From Synanceia verrucosa (lineage: Eukaryota; Chordata; Actinopteri; Perciformes; Synanceiidae), in contig CM056566.1 of assembly GCA_029721515.1 (NCBI GenBank), positions 21,958,769 to 22,022,768 on the forward strand: a DNA stretch of 64,000 nucleotides. The letters are read 5' to 3'. A model generated the notes under the pieces. That model did not search any database and was not told the DNA's origin. It worked only from the letters and a program-made list of their open reading frames with translations. This document shows, in pieces, positions 1 through 9,567 of this stretch. Position 1 is the stretch's first letter, and every line of letters starts with the position of its first letter. The translations under genes were made by a program, and so were the position numbers.

Positions 1-410
1 AAATAGTTAAATTATTATAACATGAACAATATGGAGTTTTTGAGGTTGATGTTGATTTTAGCAGGAAAAAAATCTGACAACGATTAATCTCTGAAAATAT
101 TTTTTTAGGTTTTTTTTCAGCCCTTTAACACTCACAGCAACAATATGAACTGAAGACATTACACTTCATTTTGTTTCTACTTTCATTTCACAACTTTCAA
201 GAACAACGAAGTGAAATTTGTGAACAAAATAATGAGAAAACCTGCAGTAAATCTCTGAGTACTGTGTTTTCCTATTGGCATTAAATGCAACATCTGAAAA
301 TTTAATACCTACAGAAAATTTGCGGTAAATTTAAGACAATTTAAGACGTTAATTACACAGATTTTAATTTAAGACATTTTAAAACTTTTTAAGGAACCGC
401 AGGAACCCTG
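1..410 (+). mobile_element. hAT-like element (CAGGGTTC family), 3' part, copy 1
   Basis: Ends GGAACCGCAGGAACCCTG at 410 and matches the copy at 8753-9199 along its length, including TTTCAGCCCTTTAACACT and GTGTTTTCCTATTGGCATTA. Its 5' end lies outside the window. Confidence 0.75.
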
Positions 411-2352
411 ATTATTCTTTATAAAGCCGTATTAATTTGAACTGCCCCCTTATCTTTTATATTTGTCGTTCCTCCTGTTTGCACCGTGAAACATTTTTAA
501 CGTTTTTGCACCCTGATCTTGTTAAGAGCTACATTCACTTTAAACTAGGTTATTTTATAAGCAAACAAGATTAAACAAGATGTTTTTAATCTAATTTGCT
601 GTTTGTGTTTAAGGCAGCCTTTTCAACCCGACGTGGGGTTGCCTGAAATTTCTAGTAATCAATACAAATGTTTAAAAAAAAATAAAATAAAAATCAAATT
701 CAATAAGTGCTCCACCTGAAACACCTGTTAGAGCATTTTGCTACCTATTTGGACGTCATATGTTTACTGTTTATCTTTCAGACGTTCACTGTGGCTGGTT
801 TAAGATGTTGTTTGAGTTTTTGTTTATTCATTATTAATTTGCAGCTGGAATGACTGTACATATTCTGACCAGGAAAAATAAAATCCACACTTTGTGCAGT
901 AATCTAAACCTGGCTTTTCTGTCTCCGCCCATAATAATATCCATTATATAGCCCAAATGTTTTCTAAAATTAACCCTAACCCTATTTGCAACATAAGATA
1001 GCAAAGTATTACATCATCAAAAATGAATTAATTTCAGCAAAAAATGTCTCCGGGACACCAGAAATATGTGATGTCAAAGCCAAAAAAAGGGTTTCAATAA
1101 GAAACTTCTTGTTCTGTTTTAATTCTTTTATTTTATGCTTTTATGTGTGAAACTTCTTAAGCTGCAGCCTTGGCCTCGAAAAAGAGATTTCAGTCCTCAA
1201 TGGGATTATAAAACAACAAATAAATAAAAAATCAATCCACCACATCATGATAATTTGCCCCATAAACCTTTTAGCATCATACTAAGGTAATCATCTATTA
1301 CTCTACAATAACTACTGCAGGAATTAAACCAGTCTGAAGATGAAGGTGAAGATGAGTCAAGCCTCCTGAGAGAAATTAAGATTCAAATCAGTGCGAAGAA
1401 GCTGGTTTTAATTGGAGTAAATGAGCTGTGGGTTTTCTTTAACTCATTTCTGTTTGATGTTTATTTGGCCTAAAGGAGAATCAGCTCGTCAGACGTGGAC
1501 GGCTAAAAATTTACATTTAAAACCACGTCTCACTACATACATATGTGTGCATGTGAGAGCGCCATGCTTACAAATTCATCTGCCGGCATCTTAAACGCAC
1601 TAAATTCAACAAAACGCCACAAACTGCATAAAAATGTGAATGCAGGAAAAAAAGGAGAGAAAGTGTGACCCAAATAATGTGGATCCAGCAGGTTAGGAAG
1701 GTTAATCCTAATCCAGAGTGTAAACATCAGATTACATAACGACCGACTCTTTATAGGATTTACACTCATTCTCTGACAGGATTTACTGAAACTCTGCTGA
1801 GCAAATAGAGAATGATTAGAGCGGTCTGCTTTTTCCCACCAAGCTAGAAAACACTTAGATGGTGCAAAAGAAACTGCAAAAAGAGGATGAAGAAAAGAAG
1901 AAGAGTTTGACTTTCAGACCAGAGGTGAGCTCAGGCTCATTTATCAGAACAGATCCTGATCACATCTAGGCTCAAAGTGACGCCCTAAAACATGCAACCA
2001 TCTGCTGTACAAGCACTGGACTTTAAAACAAATCAAACCAGACAAGTGACAGCTTCAATAAAGAAGTCCATTACACACTTTTACTACGAACGAGCCACTT
2101 CAAAGCCCAACATTTCAGAACTTTTCTCTTTTTTTAGTCAGTACGTTACTTTTATTACAGTAGGAGTTCAGGAGAATGGAAAAAGGCAGGAGTTTTTGCT
2201 GTGTTTACAATGTTTTCCTCTCTTTACGATGCAATTAGACAGCCCAACTAAAGCCATTATACACTCACCTTTCAAAGCCACCAGACTCCATTAAGAAAAA
2301 CATTTTAGCACGTACAGTAAGTTCACTGGGTACTGATCTTCAGTACTTTTGT

Positions 2353-2778
2353 AGCACCGACCAAAAAGCTCCGATCTTATCAGATATCAAAAATTAATCA
2401 TATTTTGGTACCAAAATCTGACACCTAAGTTCTGTGATCCATGCTCTCAGATGTCTCTATGGACAGGAGGACATGTCCCCTTCAGATTCATAGAGACACT
2501 GATCCGTCCCTCCACTTTATCAGCATAAGGAGACACACATCGCTGGTAAAACAGAGGATTAATGTCACTGCAGCAGAACTGGGAGCCTGATGTTTGTGTG
2601 TTTAGACTCATGATGCGTTCAAGTTGTACATGAATGTTGGAATTTCCAAGCTCCAAGTCCTAATTTAAATCAGAACCCCCTGTGAAGTCAGATTAATCTC
2701 ACCAACCAGACATAGAATTCATGCTATGTTGATGTAAACAGTAGCTCCATGTTTTGTTGTTCGTCTGTAAGGCTGGAA
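2353..2778 (+). repeat. unclassified dispersed repeat, copy 1
   Basis: Begins GCACCGACCAAAAAGCTCCG and runs to TCTGTAAGGCTGG. It shares blocks such as GACATGTCCCCTTCAGATTC and GGGAGCCTGATGTTTG with copies at 45015-45420 and, reversed, 32058-32309. No coding potential or terminal structure is recognised. Confidence 0.7.
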
Positions 2779-3112
2779 GAGCTGGAGCACTAAACTTTGA
2801 GGTTAAGATGATCAGAGCTCCAAGTTCTGACTTCCAGTGAACACACCATAAGACAAACTCTCACTCCCCAGGGTCCTAAAGAGGAACTCGTAGTATCCTG
2901 TTGATCATCATCAGACCATTGTCTAGTATGTCTACCATGATAAAGACCAGATTAAAAAATAACGTATTGATTTCAAATCATAAAACAACAAAAAACAATG
3001 ACATAGTATCGTTCTAGAACCGGTCGATGGAGTCTGGTGTCCATAACAGTTCCAGTTCTCCATCAGGAAGCAAAGCACTCAAATCCTACTGACAAACAAC
3101 CAAACTGTCCCT

Positions 3113-3419
3113 TTAACCCTCAGGCATCACTATGGACATTTTTGTCCATTTGAGCAATTTTTTAAAATATTTCTTTTTATAATATTTTAAATATGAATCT
3201 GTTTTTGGAAGTGGACATGTTTGCCCCAAAAGGCACAAAAGGGTAGTAAATTTAAAATCTGATGCTACATAGAAACTAATAATGCATTAAAGTTAATATT
3301 TGGATAACACTTAACATATCCATGACTGATTCAAAAAAAATAAAACAGCCACCTGAAATTAGTTTTATGGAAAATAACTCAGAGACATCTAATAATCAAA
3401 CTGGCCTTTAAAGGGTTAA
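3113..3419. mobile_element. candidate TTAA-type MITE, different family
   Basis: Starts TTAACCCTCAGGCATCACT and ends GGCCTTTAAAGGGTTAA, so short inverted TTAACCCT termini surround about 290 bp of AT-rich DNA. Only one copy was noticed in the window, so the call is tentative. Confidence 0.45.
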
Positions 3420-3562
3420 AATCCTAGAAATGATTAAATGTTCGGTAGTTTTGAACAGAGCTGAAGTTGTTTAAGAGATTTATGCAGAAAAAAATATTAG
3501 TAATACTGCCTGTGTACTATTCAATAAGTGTTTCTTCTTCTCTACTGTTGATATTTATTGCA

Positions 3563-3823
3563 CTAAAGCAAACGTTCACTGACTTTGCACACAAGCCTCA
3601 TTCTGTCTCTCATCATTTTTAAATCTCCACTGAGAGCTTCCACATGTTTCTTTGTTTTGTTTTCATCTTTTATATCCAAAAGTCGAGCTGCAGCGTTTCT
3701 TACATGATAGACTGAAGCACAGGAATGGATAACATCTTCTGCAGACCCTTCAGGAAAAAGCTTGTGACCATAAATGGTTGCATATAGAGGCATGTCTTCA
3801 TGCTGCCTGCCGCCACCGGGCAT
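3563..3823 (-). CDS. unrecognised 86-codon ORF with Kozak-like start and close AATAAA
   Basis: The frame can be extended upstream to 3853, but the ATG at 3821-3823 sits in ACCACCATGC, a near-ideal vertebrate start context. The predicted product begins MPGGGRQHEDMPLYATIYGH and its second half is rich in K, D, E, M and R with helix-like spacing (HVEALSGDLKMMRDRMRLVC). The TAG stop at 3563-3565 is followed three bases later by AATAAA (3554-3559). I do not recognise the protein. It could be a chance ORF, a terminal exon of a gene inside the kalirin intron, a retrocopy fragment or part of a transposon. There is no visible poly(A) tail or clear splice acceptor to decide. Confidence 0.25.
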   Translation of the reverse strand: MPGGGRQHEDMPLYATIYGHKLFPEGSAEDVIHSCASVYHVRNAAARLLDIKDENKTKKHVEALSGDLKMMRDRMRLVCKVSERLL

Positions 3824-4075
3824 GGTGGTTTTTGAAAATTTGGGATTAATCAAGGAAGATTACTTACAGATGTTTGCAAGGCAAGAGAATAAACATTTGA
3901 TAAAACAACTTGAACATTTTCATAGTAGGAGTGGATCTTTTTCTTTGTCTAATGTTCAGAAATTAAACTACTGGAAGCATGACAGCATAACAATAAACAG
4001 GTGTAAATGTTAAGACTCTAACGATAACCATGCTTGTTACGAGCTACTGAAAGGTGCTGAACGCTGCAGACTCAC

Positions 4076-4198
4076 CTGAGCTACGTCCTCAAAGTCGTCA
4101 TGTCTTTTCTGCAGGGCTCGGGCTCGATGGAGGGATTTCCCAACACCGGTGTGTTTGCTGAGGAAAGCCTCGCCGTGGTTTTCGATCCAGTCCATCAC
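4076..4198 (-). CDS. kalrn: kalirin coding exon 14 (spectrin repeat), last in window
   Basis: Encodes residues 548-588: VMDWIENHGEAFLSKHTGVG then KSLHRARALQKRHDDFEDVA and Q. The acceptor is TCATCCAG|GTG and the donor GCTCAG|GTGAGT. The next expected exon (starting NTYTNADKLLEAAEQ) was not found between 1 and 4075, so it should lie beyond the low-coordinate edge. Confidence 0.97.
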
Positions 4199-4477
4199 CT
4201 GGATGAGAGAGAGATCGCAGAGATCATCTTCACTCAGGGTCAAAGGTCAACCGGCTGAAGCTTTACAGTCAGATCGGCAGCACAAAACGCTCTCAAGCCG
4301 CATGAATTAAAGATGGGACAAATGAAACCTTCATGATCTGAGGGGGGAATTTAGGTCAGTGCAGGAAGTTGGAGGGTTTGTGCTGTTAGACTGAGAAGGT
4401 ACGACTTACCACAGCGTCTCATCTGGACGTGATGATGTTGGTGGACAAATGTGATTTTACACAAGTGTTTATTTTTA

Positions 4478-4532
4478 TCAAATCAAATCATATCAAAGCC
4501 TTTATTGTCATATTGTCAGCTCCACATGGTGC
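4478..4532 (-). mobile_element. retroposon 3' tail, reverse, beside MITE copy A
   Basis: On the minus strand GACAATAAAGGCTTTGATAT then GATTTGATTTGA, i.e. AATAAA plus a TTTGA-type tail. The piggyBac-like copy A begins directly next to it at a TTAA. Confidence 0.5.
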
Positions 4533-4986
4533 TTAACTCTTCAAGTGCCAAAAATGTATATTTGGGCTTTTCCTTTTTTTTGGAAGCGGGACACCGATCA
4601 TGCTCTCCCACAGCCTGTGAGTAATGCTGGGGCTTCTGGGAGATGTAGTCAGAGCATAAAGAGACGGTATACACCACAGAGATCAAAACAGGAAGTGGAG
4701 ACGATCGAGATTAGAGAGCAAAACAAACAGAATGTGGAGAAAAAGTGGTGATTTTGGTGAAAGTGTCCTCTACTCTACCTCTGATAAAACAAGAATGAAA
4801 CAAGGTAAAAAACATTTTTTTCATGATGAAATAGAGAGTCTCTTCTTTCATTTGAGCTATTCACTGTTTTCAGAGACATAGTACAAAATATTCTGTGGGT
4901 CTAGAAATATGACTCAAAATGGACAAAAACACTGGAACACAAAAGACACTTTTTGTTTTAAAAAACAGCTGGAACTCAAAGCTTAA
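4533..4986 (+). mobile_element. piggyBac-like MITE, copy A
   Basis: This is one of seven related copies. It begins TTAACTCTTCAAGTGCCA and ends GGAACTCAAAGCTTAA. TTAA at both ends and the inverted CTCTTTGAGTGCCA termini match the target site and terminal style of piggyBac elements. It encodes no transposase. It contains the shared interior with the frame GASGRCSQSIKRRYTPQRSK, here part of a 68-aa ORF at 4545-4751. Confidence 0.8.
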
Positions 4987-5699
4987 AAAAATAAAATAGA
5001 AAAAACATTAATAAATTTTTGTAAGAAAAAAATAAGATGATATTTACAGTAGCAAGGCACAGTTTTTGCAACAAAAAATAATTTTTGCATAAAAATAGTT
5101 ATTAATTCAGTATTTATATTTATGTCAAATATACTAATTTTAACCCTGAATAATAAAATAATTACAAAATAACCTGTGATTTCATTTTTTCAGATATAAG
5201 TACAAGGGAGCGAGTGGGAAAACTTCTATTTTACGATAAATATTTATGATAAAAATGAAAAAAAGAACATTAGTTCAGTCTGTAACTGTTGGAAAAAAGT
5301 GAGTACCAAACTTTACTGAATGAGCCAGTTAAAGCTCGCTCATCTGACACTGATTCACCAGAATTAATAATGAAATAACATGAGATATAATATGTAATTT
5401 TAATATGAAAAAGGTTCTAATACTTCTGTGCATTTCTTCTCTTCATTTATCTATAAAACTGTTTTTGTCTCTGTTTTTTTTTTTTGCATATTTATTCTTC
5501 GTCACTTTATCATCTTTGTTCTTATCTCTGTACTACATTTATATGTTTATATGTATATACAGATTTATGTTTATATGTGCAATCACACCTCTTTCATTAA
5601 ACCATTCACTGTATTATCTTTATGACACCACTCCATTTGCTGTGTTCAGTCATTTTTGTCCACTTATTTCAGTCACTTATGTTGTAGATATGATGATTA

Positions 5700-5880
5700 G
5701 ATATTCACTTACTGTATATATGATGCCTTAACTTTTTCCTCTTGGTTGTTTTCTACTGATGTTATATTATTCTTAGTTTGTTATAGGCATTCCTTGTAAT
5801 GTTGCTCTATCCACCTTGCTGCTGTAATGATGCAAATTTCCCCGTCTGTGGGACGAATAAAGGATTGTCTTATCTTATAT
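5700..5880 (+). mobile_element. LINE/SINE 3' tail
   Basis: CCTTGCTGCTGTAATGATGC then AATTTCCCCGTCTGTGGGAC and GAATAAAGGATTGTCTTATC: a retroposon tail with a short TCTTATC repeat end. The 5' border is uncertain. Confidence 0.55.
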
Positions 5881-6199
5881 GTTTATATGTCATGTAGTCA
5901 AATCCCTTGTTTGTGCAAACTCACGTTGGTATAAACTCATTTCTGATTCTAATAGCTTACAGTTTTATTGTGAAGGAGCAGCTAGCGGGGATGAACAGGC
6001 CTGTAACTCATGACGTCCATGTCGTACAGTCAGTCCATCTGGAGCCACAAAGAGCTCAGCGAGAGGTCACCAGTTAACAAACACAACATGCAGCAGCACG
6101 CTGCCTGCTGCTGTCTGAATGTGCAGCTAAAACTGCCAAATAAAACTGCACAGCTAATACGTTCTCTGTCAGCCTTCACTCCTGCATCTCTGCCTCTTC

Positions 6200-6560
6200 C
6201 TCTCTGGGGTCACATAGATCCTGCAGCATTACTGCTCTGCTTGGAATAGGCCTGTTTCCGCTGATTTATGGACTATTGGTACGAGCTTCACTCTCTCGCT
6301 CGCTCCTCGTCTCACTTTCTATGCATGTCTCTCGCCCTCTGTGTGCGTCTCTCTCTGGGGTCTCATAGAAACAGATGCATGACGAGTGCAGTTGGCGAAG
6401 CTCAGTTACATTGAATTTATAACCTACCGATACGATCTGCTCTCTCCGTGTCTTTCTACCACTCTTAAACACTCTTTCTCGCTCTCTCTTGGGTCGCATA
6501 GAGATGTTTGCGTGGCGCCCAAACCTGGCAACCATCTTTGGATTTATAGTCGGCCTGATG
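6200..6560 (+). repeat. degenerate tandem repeat, three ~130-150 bp units
   Basis: CTCTCTGGGGTCACATAG (about 6200), CTCTCTGGGGTCTCATAG (6351) and CTCTCTTGGGTCGCATAG (about 6483) head three units that each contain a TTTATGGACT / TTTATAACCT / TTTATAGTCG step. The units are diverged. Confidence 0.55.
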
Positions 6561-6716
6561 CCAGATTCTGTCTCCCTAAAGCCACTCATTGATGCATGCA
6601 GCACATACATGAAGCCTTCAGGTACAACGAGATCTTGTTTGTAAAAGTCCCACAGATGATGTTGGGAAATGCATGCATGAAATATTTATCGCCAATTTCT
6701 CATCTACAGACCTAGT

Positions 6717-6800
6717 CAGATAAGATAAGATAAGATAGAACTTAATTCATCCTGAAGGAAATTCTTTCACAACAGTTGCCATACACAGTAGGAAAAATAA
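6717..6800 (-). mobile_element. LINE/SINE 3' tail, reverse
   Basis: Reads on the minus strand as GAATTTCCTTCAGGATGAAT followed by TAAGTTCTATCTTATCTTAT, a retroposon 3' end with a tandem TCTTA tail. Confidence 0.55.
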
Positions 6801-7722
6801 GCTTTTTTAAAAAATACAGTGCAGAATAATGCAAAAATGCTGAATCTAAACAACCTAAAGAAAACTATAGTGTACAAAAAAAATCTACAAAACACCAGGA
6901 GCATAAGTATGCAAACATAAGAAAACTGTAAACTGCCAAGTTTGATGCTTTAACGCAGATAATACTTGTCTTGCTAACTTGCTGATTATCAAATCATCAT
7001 AAATAAAAAGCTCCTCGTCTTTCTGACAATAATAAGTAATAATAAGTCAGTTAAATTTAAATCTAGTGTATGGAAGTTTTAGAATATTTGGCAGCTTTTC
7101 TTAATGTTTAAGGCAGATAATATAAAAGTGTAAACGTCTGTTCCTGCCCATTGTTTTGTTATTGTTGTTTTTCCTTTTTCTATCTACGTGAATTTTACGC
7201 TTTTTGTCGATACTGTCGCATGTCTTTATATCTTTTATTGTGAAAACCTGATGTCTAGAGAGTTTTGGGTGAGGGTGGGGAGGTTTGGTCGGGAAACGAC
7301 TTACTGTCCTGTTTTCTGTTTTGTTGGACCTGTGTTGAAATTGAACTGTAAATTGTAAAAATAAAATAAAAAAGTGTGTAGTGTATGGAGTTTGGCATCC
7401 ATAAGAGCCATCTGTTGGACTGTATTTAACCAAAACAAGTTATGTGAAACACTTGTCAGAGCACTTTGACGGCTTGGATTGTCAAGAACCTCTGCAGGTT
7501 AAATAAAGCTGTTTTTTCTGACTGTCTGTATTGTTTGAATTCATCCTCCTGCTGGTTAAAAATTTGCTCTGTTTATCAGGGAAGTGAGATCTGGTCACTC
7601 AGACTGTTGAGCTGTAAACAGACGTATGTAGAGCTGTTCACCTGCAATCTGATCACCAAAGATGGATGTTAATGGCAGGTATGTCATCTTTGTTTCTATG
7701 CATAAGCACAGGAGGCACACTG

Positions 7723-8018
7723 TTGACTCTTTGAGTGCCATAGACGTATATATACAGTATACGTCAAAGTGATTTTTGGCAGCAGGTCGCCGATCGCGCT
7801 CTCACACAGCCTGTGTGTAATGCTGGGGCTTCTGGGAGATGTAGTCAGAGCATAAAGAGACGGTATACACCACAGAGATCAAAACAGAAAGTGGAGACGA
7901 TCGAGATTAGAGAGTAAAACAAACAGAATGTGGAGAAAAAGTGGTGATTTTGGTGAAAGTAAAACGCTGGAACAAGACACTTTCTGTTTTATGAAACGGC
8001 TGGCACTCAGTGAGTTAA
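7723..8018 (+). mobile_element. piggyBac-like MITE, copy B (internally deleted)
   Basis: The left end is TTGACTCTTTGAGTGCCA and the right end TGGCACTCAGTGAGTTAA. It has the same interior as copy A up to GATTTTGGTGAAAGT, then jumps to AAAACGCTGGAACAAGACAC, losing roughly 170 bp that the longer copies have. Confidence 0.8.
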
Positions 8019-8752
8019 AAGAGTTGCATCTTTGCACCTGGATGATCATGCTTTGGCTTCGTTTCACCTGTGTTGCATCAGACAGCAACACTCCTCGTTA
8101 CTCTGCTTTATATTCAGCATTTGAGAAGAAAAAAAAAAACCTCCTCAGAGAGAGAGCATGAGGATTTTTTACTGAGATTCCAGAGGTTTCAGTCAGCCCA
8201 GTGGTATCTGGTTGTACCTCATTCCTACTGCATTACTGTCCGACTCATAATAACATTTTAAAGAAAGTCATGTAATAAATAAGACCTCCTGCTCCCCCTC
8301 TGATGACGTTCGCTCTGCGGGTTAAAAATACCCACCATAAAACATAGCTGCAATATTACAGTTTGAGCTCAGGAATATCTCTAAAAGCTCCAGGAATCTG
8401 GGCTGACACCTTTCCAAACCCTCGGTCTGCTCGTCTGTGAAATACGAGCAGAGATCCGCTCTGAGCGCTTTATCTCAGGAATTTTCACATTACACGATGT
8501 TTAGCCGGGACGAGATGAATGAAGGGCTGCGGTGTTTCTCATCAGTTCTGCTATGCAAAGTTCATCATCACAAACACACGTCTGTTCGCTTGATCACATG
8601 CTTCATACAAGATTACAAGCTCCCCTGTGGTCAGACTCTGCTCTGACAAATCCCTTTCAGGAAAATCCAAACGGCACTAAACACCATCGTTTTTCTCAGT
8701 TCCTAAAAAATTGTAGCTGAAACCAAAGTTACCGTCTAATAATAGTAACAAC

Positions 8753-9199
8753 CAGGGTTCTTGCACAATTTTAAAAGTCAAATTTAATACTTTTTAAGAC
8801 CTCAACAAATATAATTTGAGACCAAAAAATGTCATAACAATTTCTTTGGTAGAAAACAGTCAGTTTATTGTAGGGCCCGAGCAGGGAAAAAAATCTGGTA
8901 ACCGATTAAGCTCCAAAAATATTTGTTATGATTTCTTTTCAGCCCTTTAACACTTACAGTGACGATATAAATCAAAGGCATAACACTACAGGAACAAAGA
9001 AGTGAACTTTGTGAACAAAATAACGTGCAAAAATGCAGTACATCTCTGAGTGCTGTGTTTTCCTAGTGGCATTAAACGCACCATCTGAAAATTAATACCT
9101 ACAGCAAATTTATGGTAAATTTATAACAATTTAAGACCTTAATTTCCTGGATTTTAATTTAAGACATTTTTAAGACTTTAAGGAACCGTGGGAACCCTG
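8753..9199 (+). mobile_element. hAT-like element (CAGGGTTC family), full copy 2
   Basis: Begins CAGGGTTCTTGCACAATTTT and ends GAACCGTGGGAACCCTG. CAGGG...CCCTG inverted ends are typical of hAT elements. It is non-autonomous, about 447 bp. Flanking GTAACAAC and GACAACAT are only loosely alike, so the 8-bp duplication is not clear. It ends 45 nt from kalirin exon 13. Confidence 0.75.
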
Positions 9200-9222
9200 G
9201 ACAACATGTTACCACTTCCCTC

Positions 9223-9239
9223 TGTGTGTGTGTGTGTGT
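9223..9239. repeat. (TG)n / sense (CA)n after exon 13 donor
   Basis: In the gene's sense GTAAA is followed at once by a CA run, so the repeat starts within five bases of the donor. Confidence 0.95.
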
Positions 9240-9243
9240 TTAC

Positions 9244-9375
9244 CTGTTGGACGTCTTGCTGGAACACACACAGCTGCAGTCTCTGGTGCAGTCGGACCTT
9301 TCGATGCTGCCAAATGTTCTCCAGACGCCGCTGATGGTGGAGAACCTCATGAACCACGTCCAGGATGCAGTGAAC
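9244..9375 (-). CDS. kalrn: kalirin coding exon 13 (spectrin repeat)
   Basis: Encodes residues 504-547: VHCILDVVHEVLHHQRRLEN, IWQHRKVRLHQRLQLCVFQQ, DVQQ. This stretch is highly conserved in kalirin and TRIO. The acceptor is TTTCACAG|GTT and the donor CAACAG|GTAAAC, with a CA run directly after the donor. The exon is 44 codons, phase 0. Confidence 0.97.
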
Positions 9376-9468
9376 CTGTGAAACAACACGCTCATTTGAA
9401 TTCATTTCATATAAAACGTTAAAAGCTGACTCTCTTTTGTAATCTAATAGCAAAGGAGCATGACTCAC

Positions 9469-9567
9469 CGCTTTCGAGTAATTGGCAGTGGCCGTCAGCG
9501 ACTCAGCGTTGCCTGGACTCAGAGGTCTCTGGAGGACGTCCAGCAGGGCTTTACCGTCCTGACTCAC
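9469..9567 (-). CDS. kalrn: kalirin coding exon 12 (spectrin repeat)
   Basis: Encodes residues 471-503: VSQDGKALLDVLQRPLSPGN then AESLTATANYSKA. The LQRPLSPGN variant is kalirin-like (TRIO has LQRPLTPGS). The acceptor is TCTCCAG|GTG and the donor AAAGCG|GTGAGT, a slightly weak GCG|GTGAG donor. The following intron is only 93 nt. Confidence 0.96.

Larger units (their letters stand above)
1..4075 (-). other. kalrn intron 14 (partial)
   Basis: The sequence beyond the exon 14 donor runs to the window edge without the next expected kalirin exon. It contains a hAT-like element end (1-410), an unclassified dispersed repeat (2353-2778), a TTAA-ended MITE candidate (3113-3419) and an unexplained ORF (3563-3823). 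From 420 to 2340 nothing is recognised. Confidence 0.8.
4199..9243 (-). other. kalrn intron 13
   Basis: 5045 nt. It holds two piggyBac-type MITEs (4533-4986, 7723-8018), a hAT-like element ending 45 nt from exon 13 (8753-9199), retroposon tails near 4480, 5870 and 6720, and a degenerate tandem repeat at about 6200-6560. Other parts (4990-5700, 6800-7700, 8020-8750) show nothing specific. Confidence 0.85.

Noticed and set aside
1..4075. Kalirin exon 15 (NTYTNADKLLEAAEQ...)
   Set aside because: Searched for on the minus strand by expected peptide; no matching stretch, so it should lie outside the window.
5405..5731. 108-codon plus-strand ORF rich in F, L, I and Y
   Set aside because: AT-rich hydrophobic translation with a second overlapping frame of the same style, running into a retroposon tail; no signal of a real membrane protein gene.
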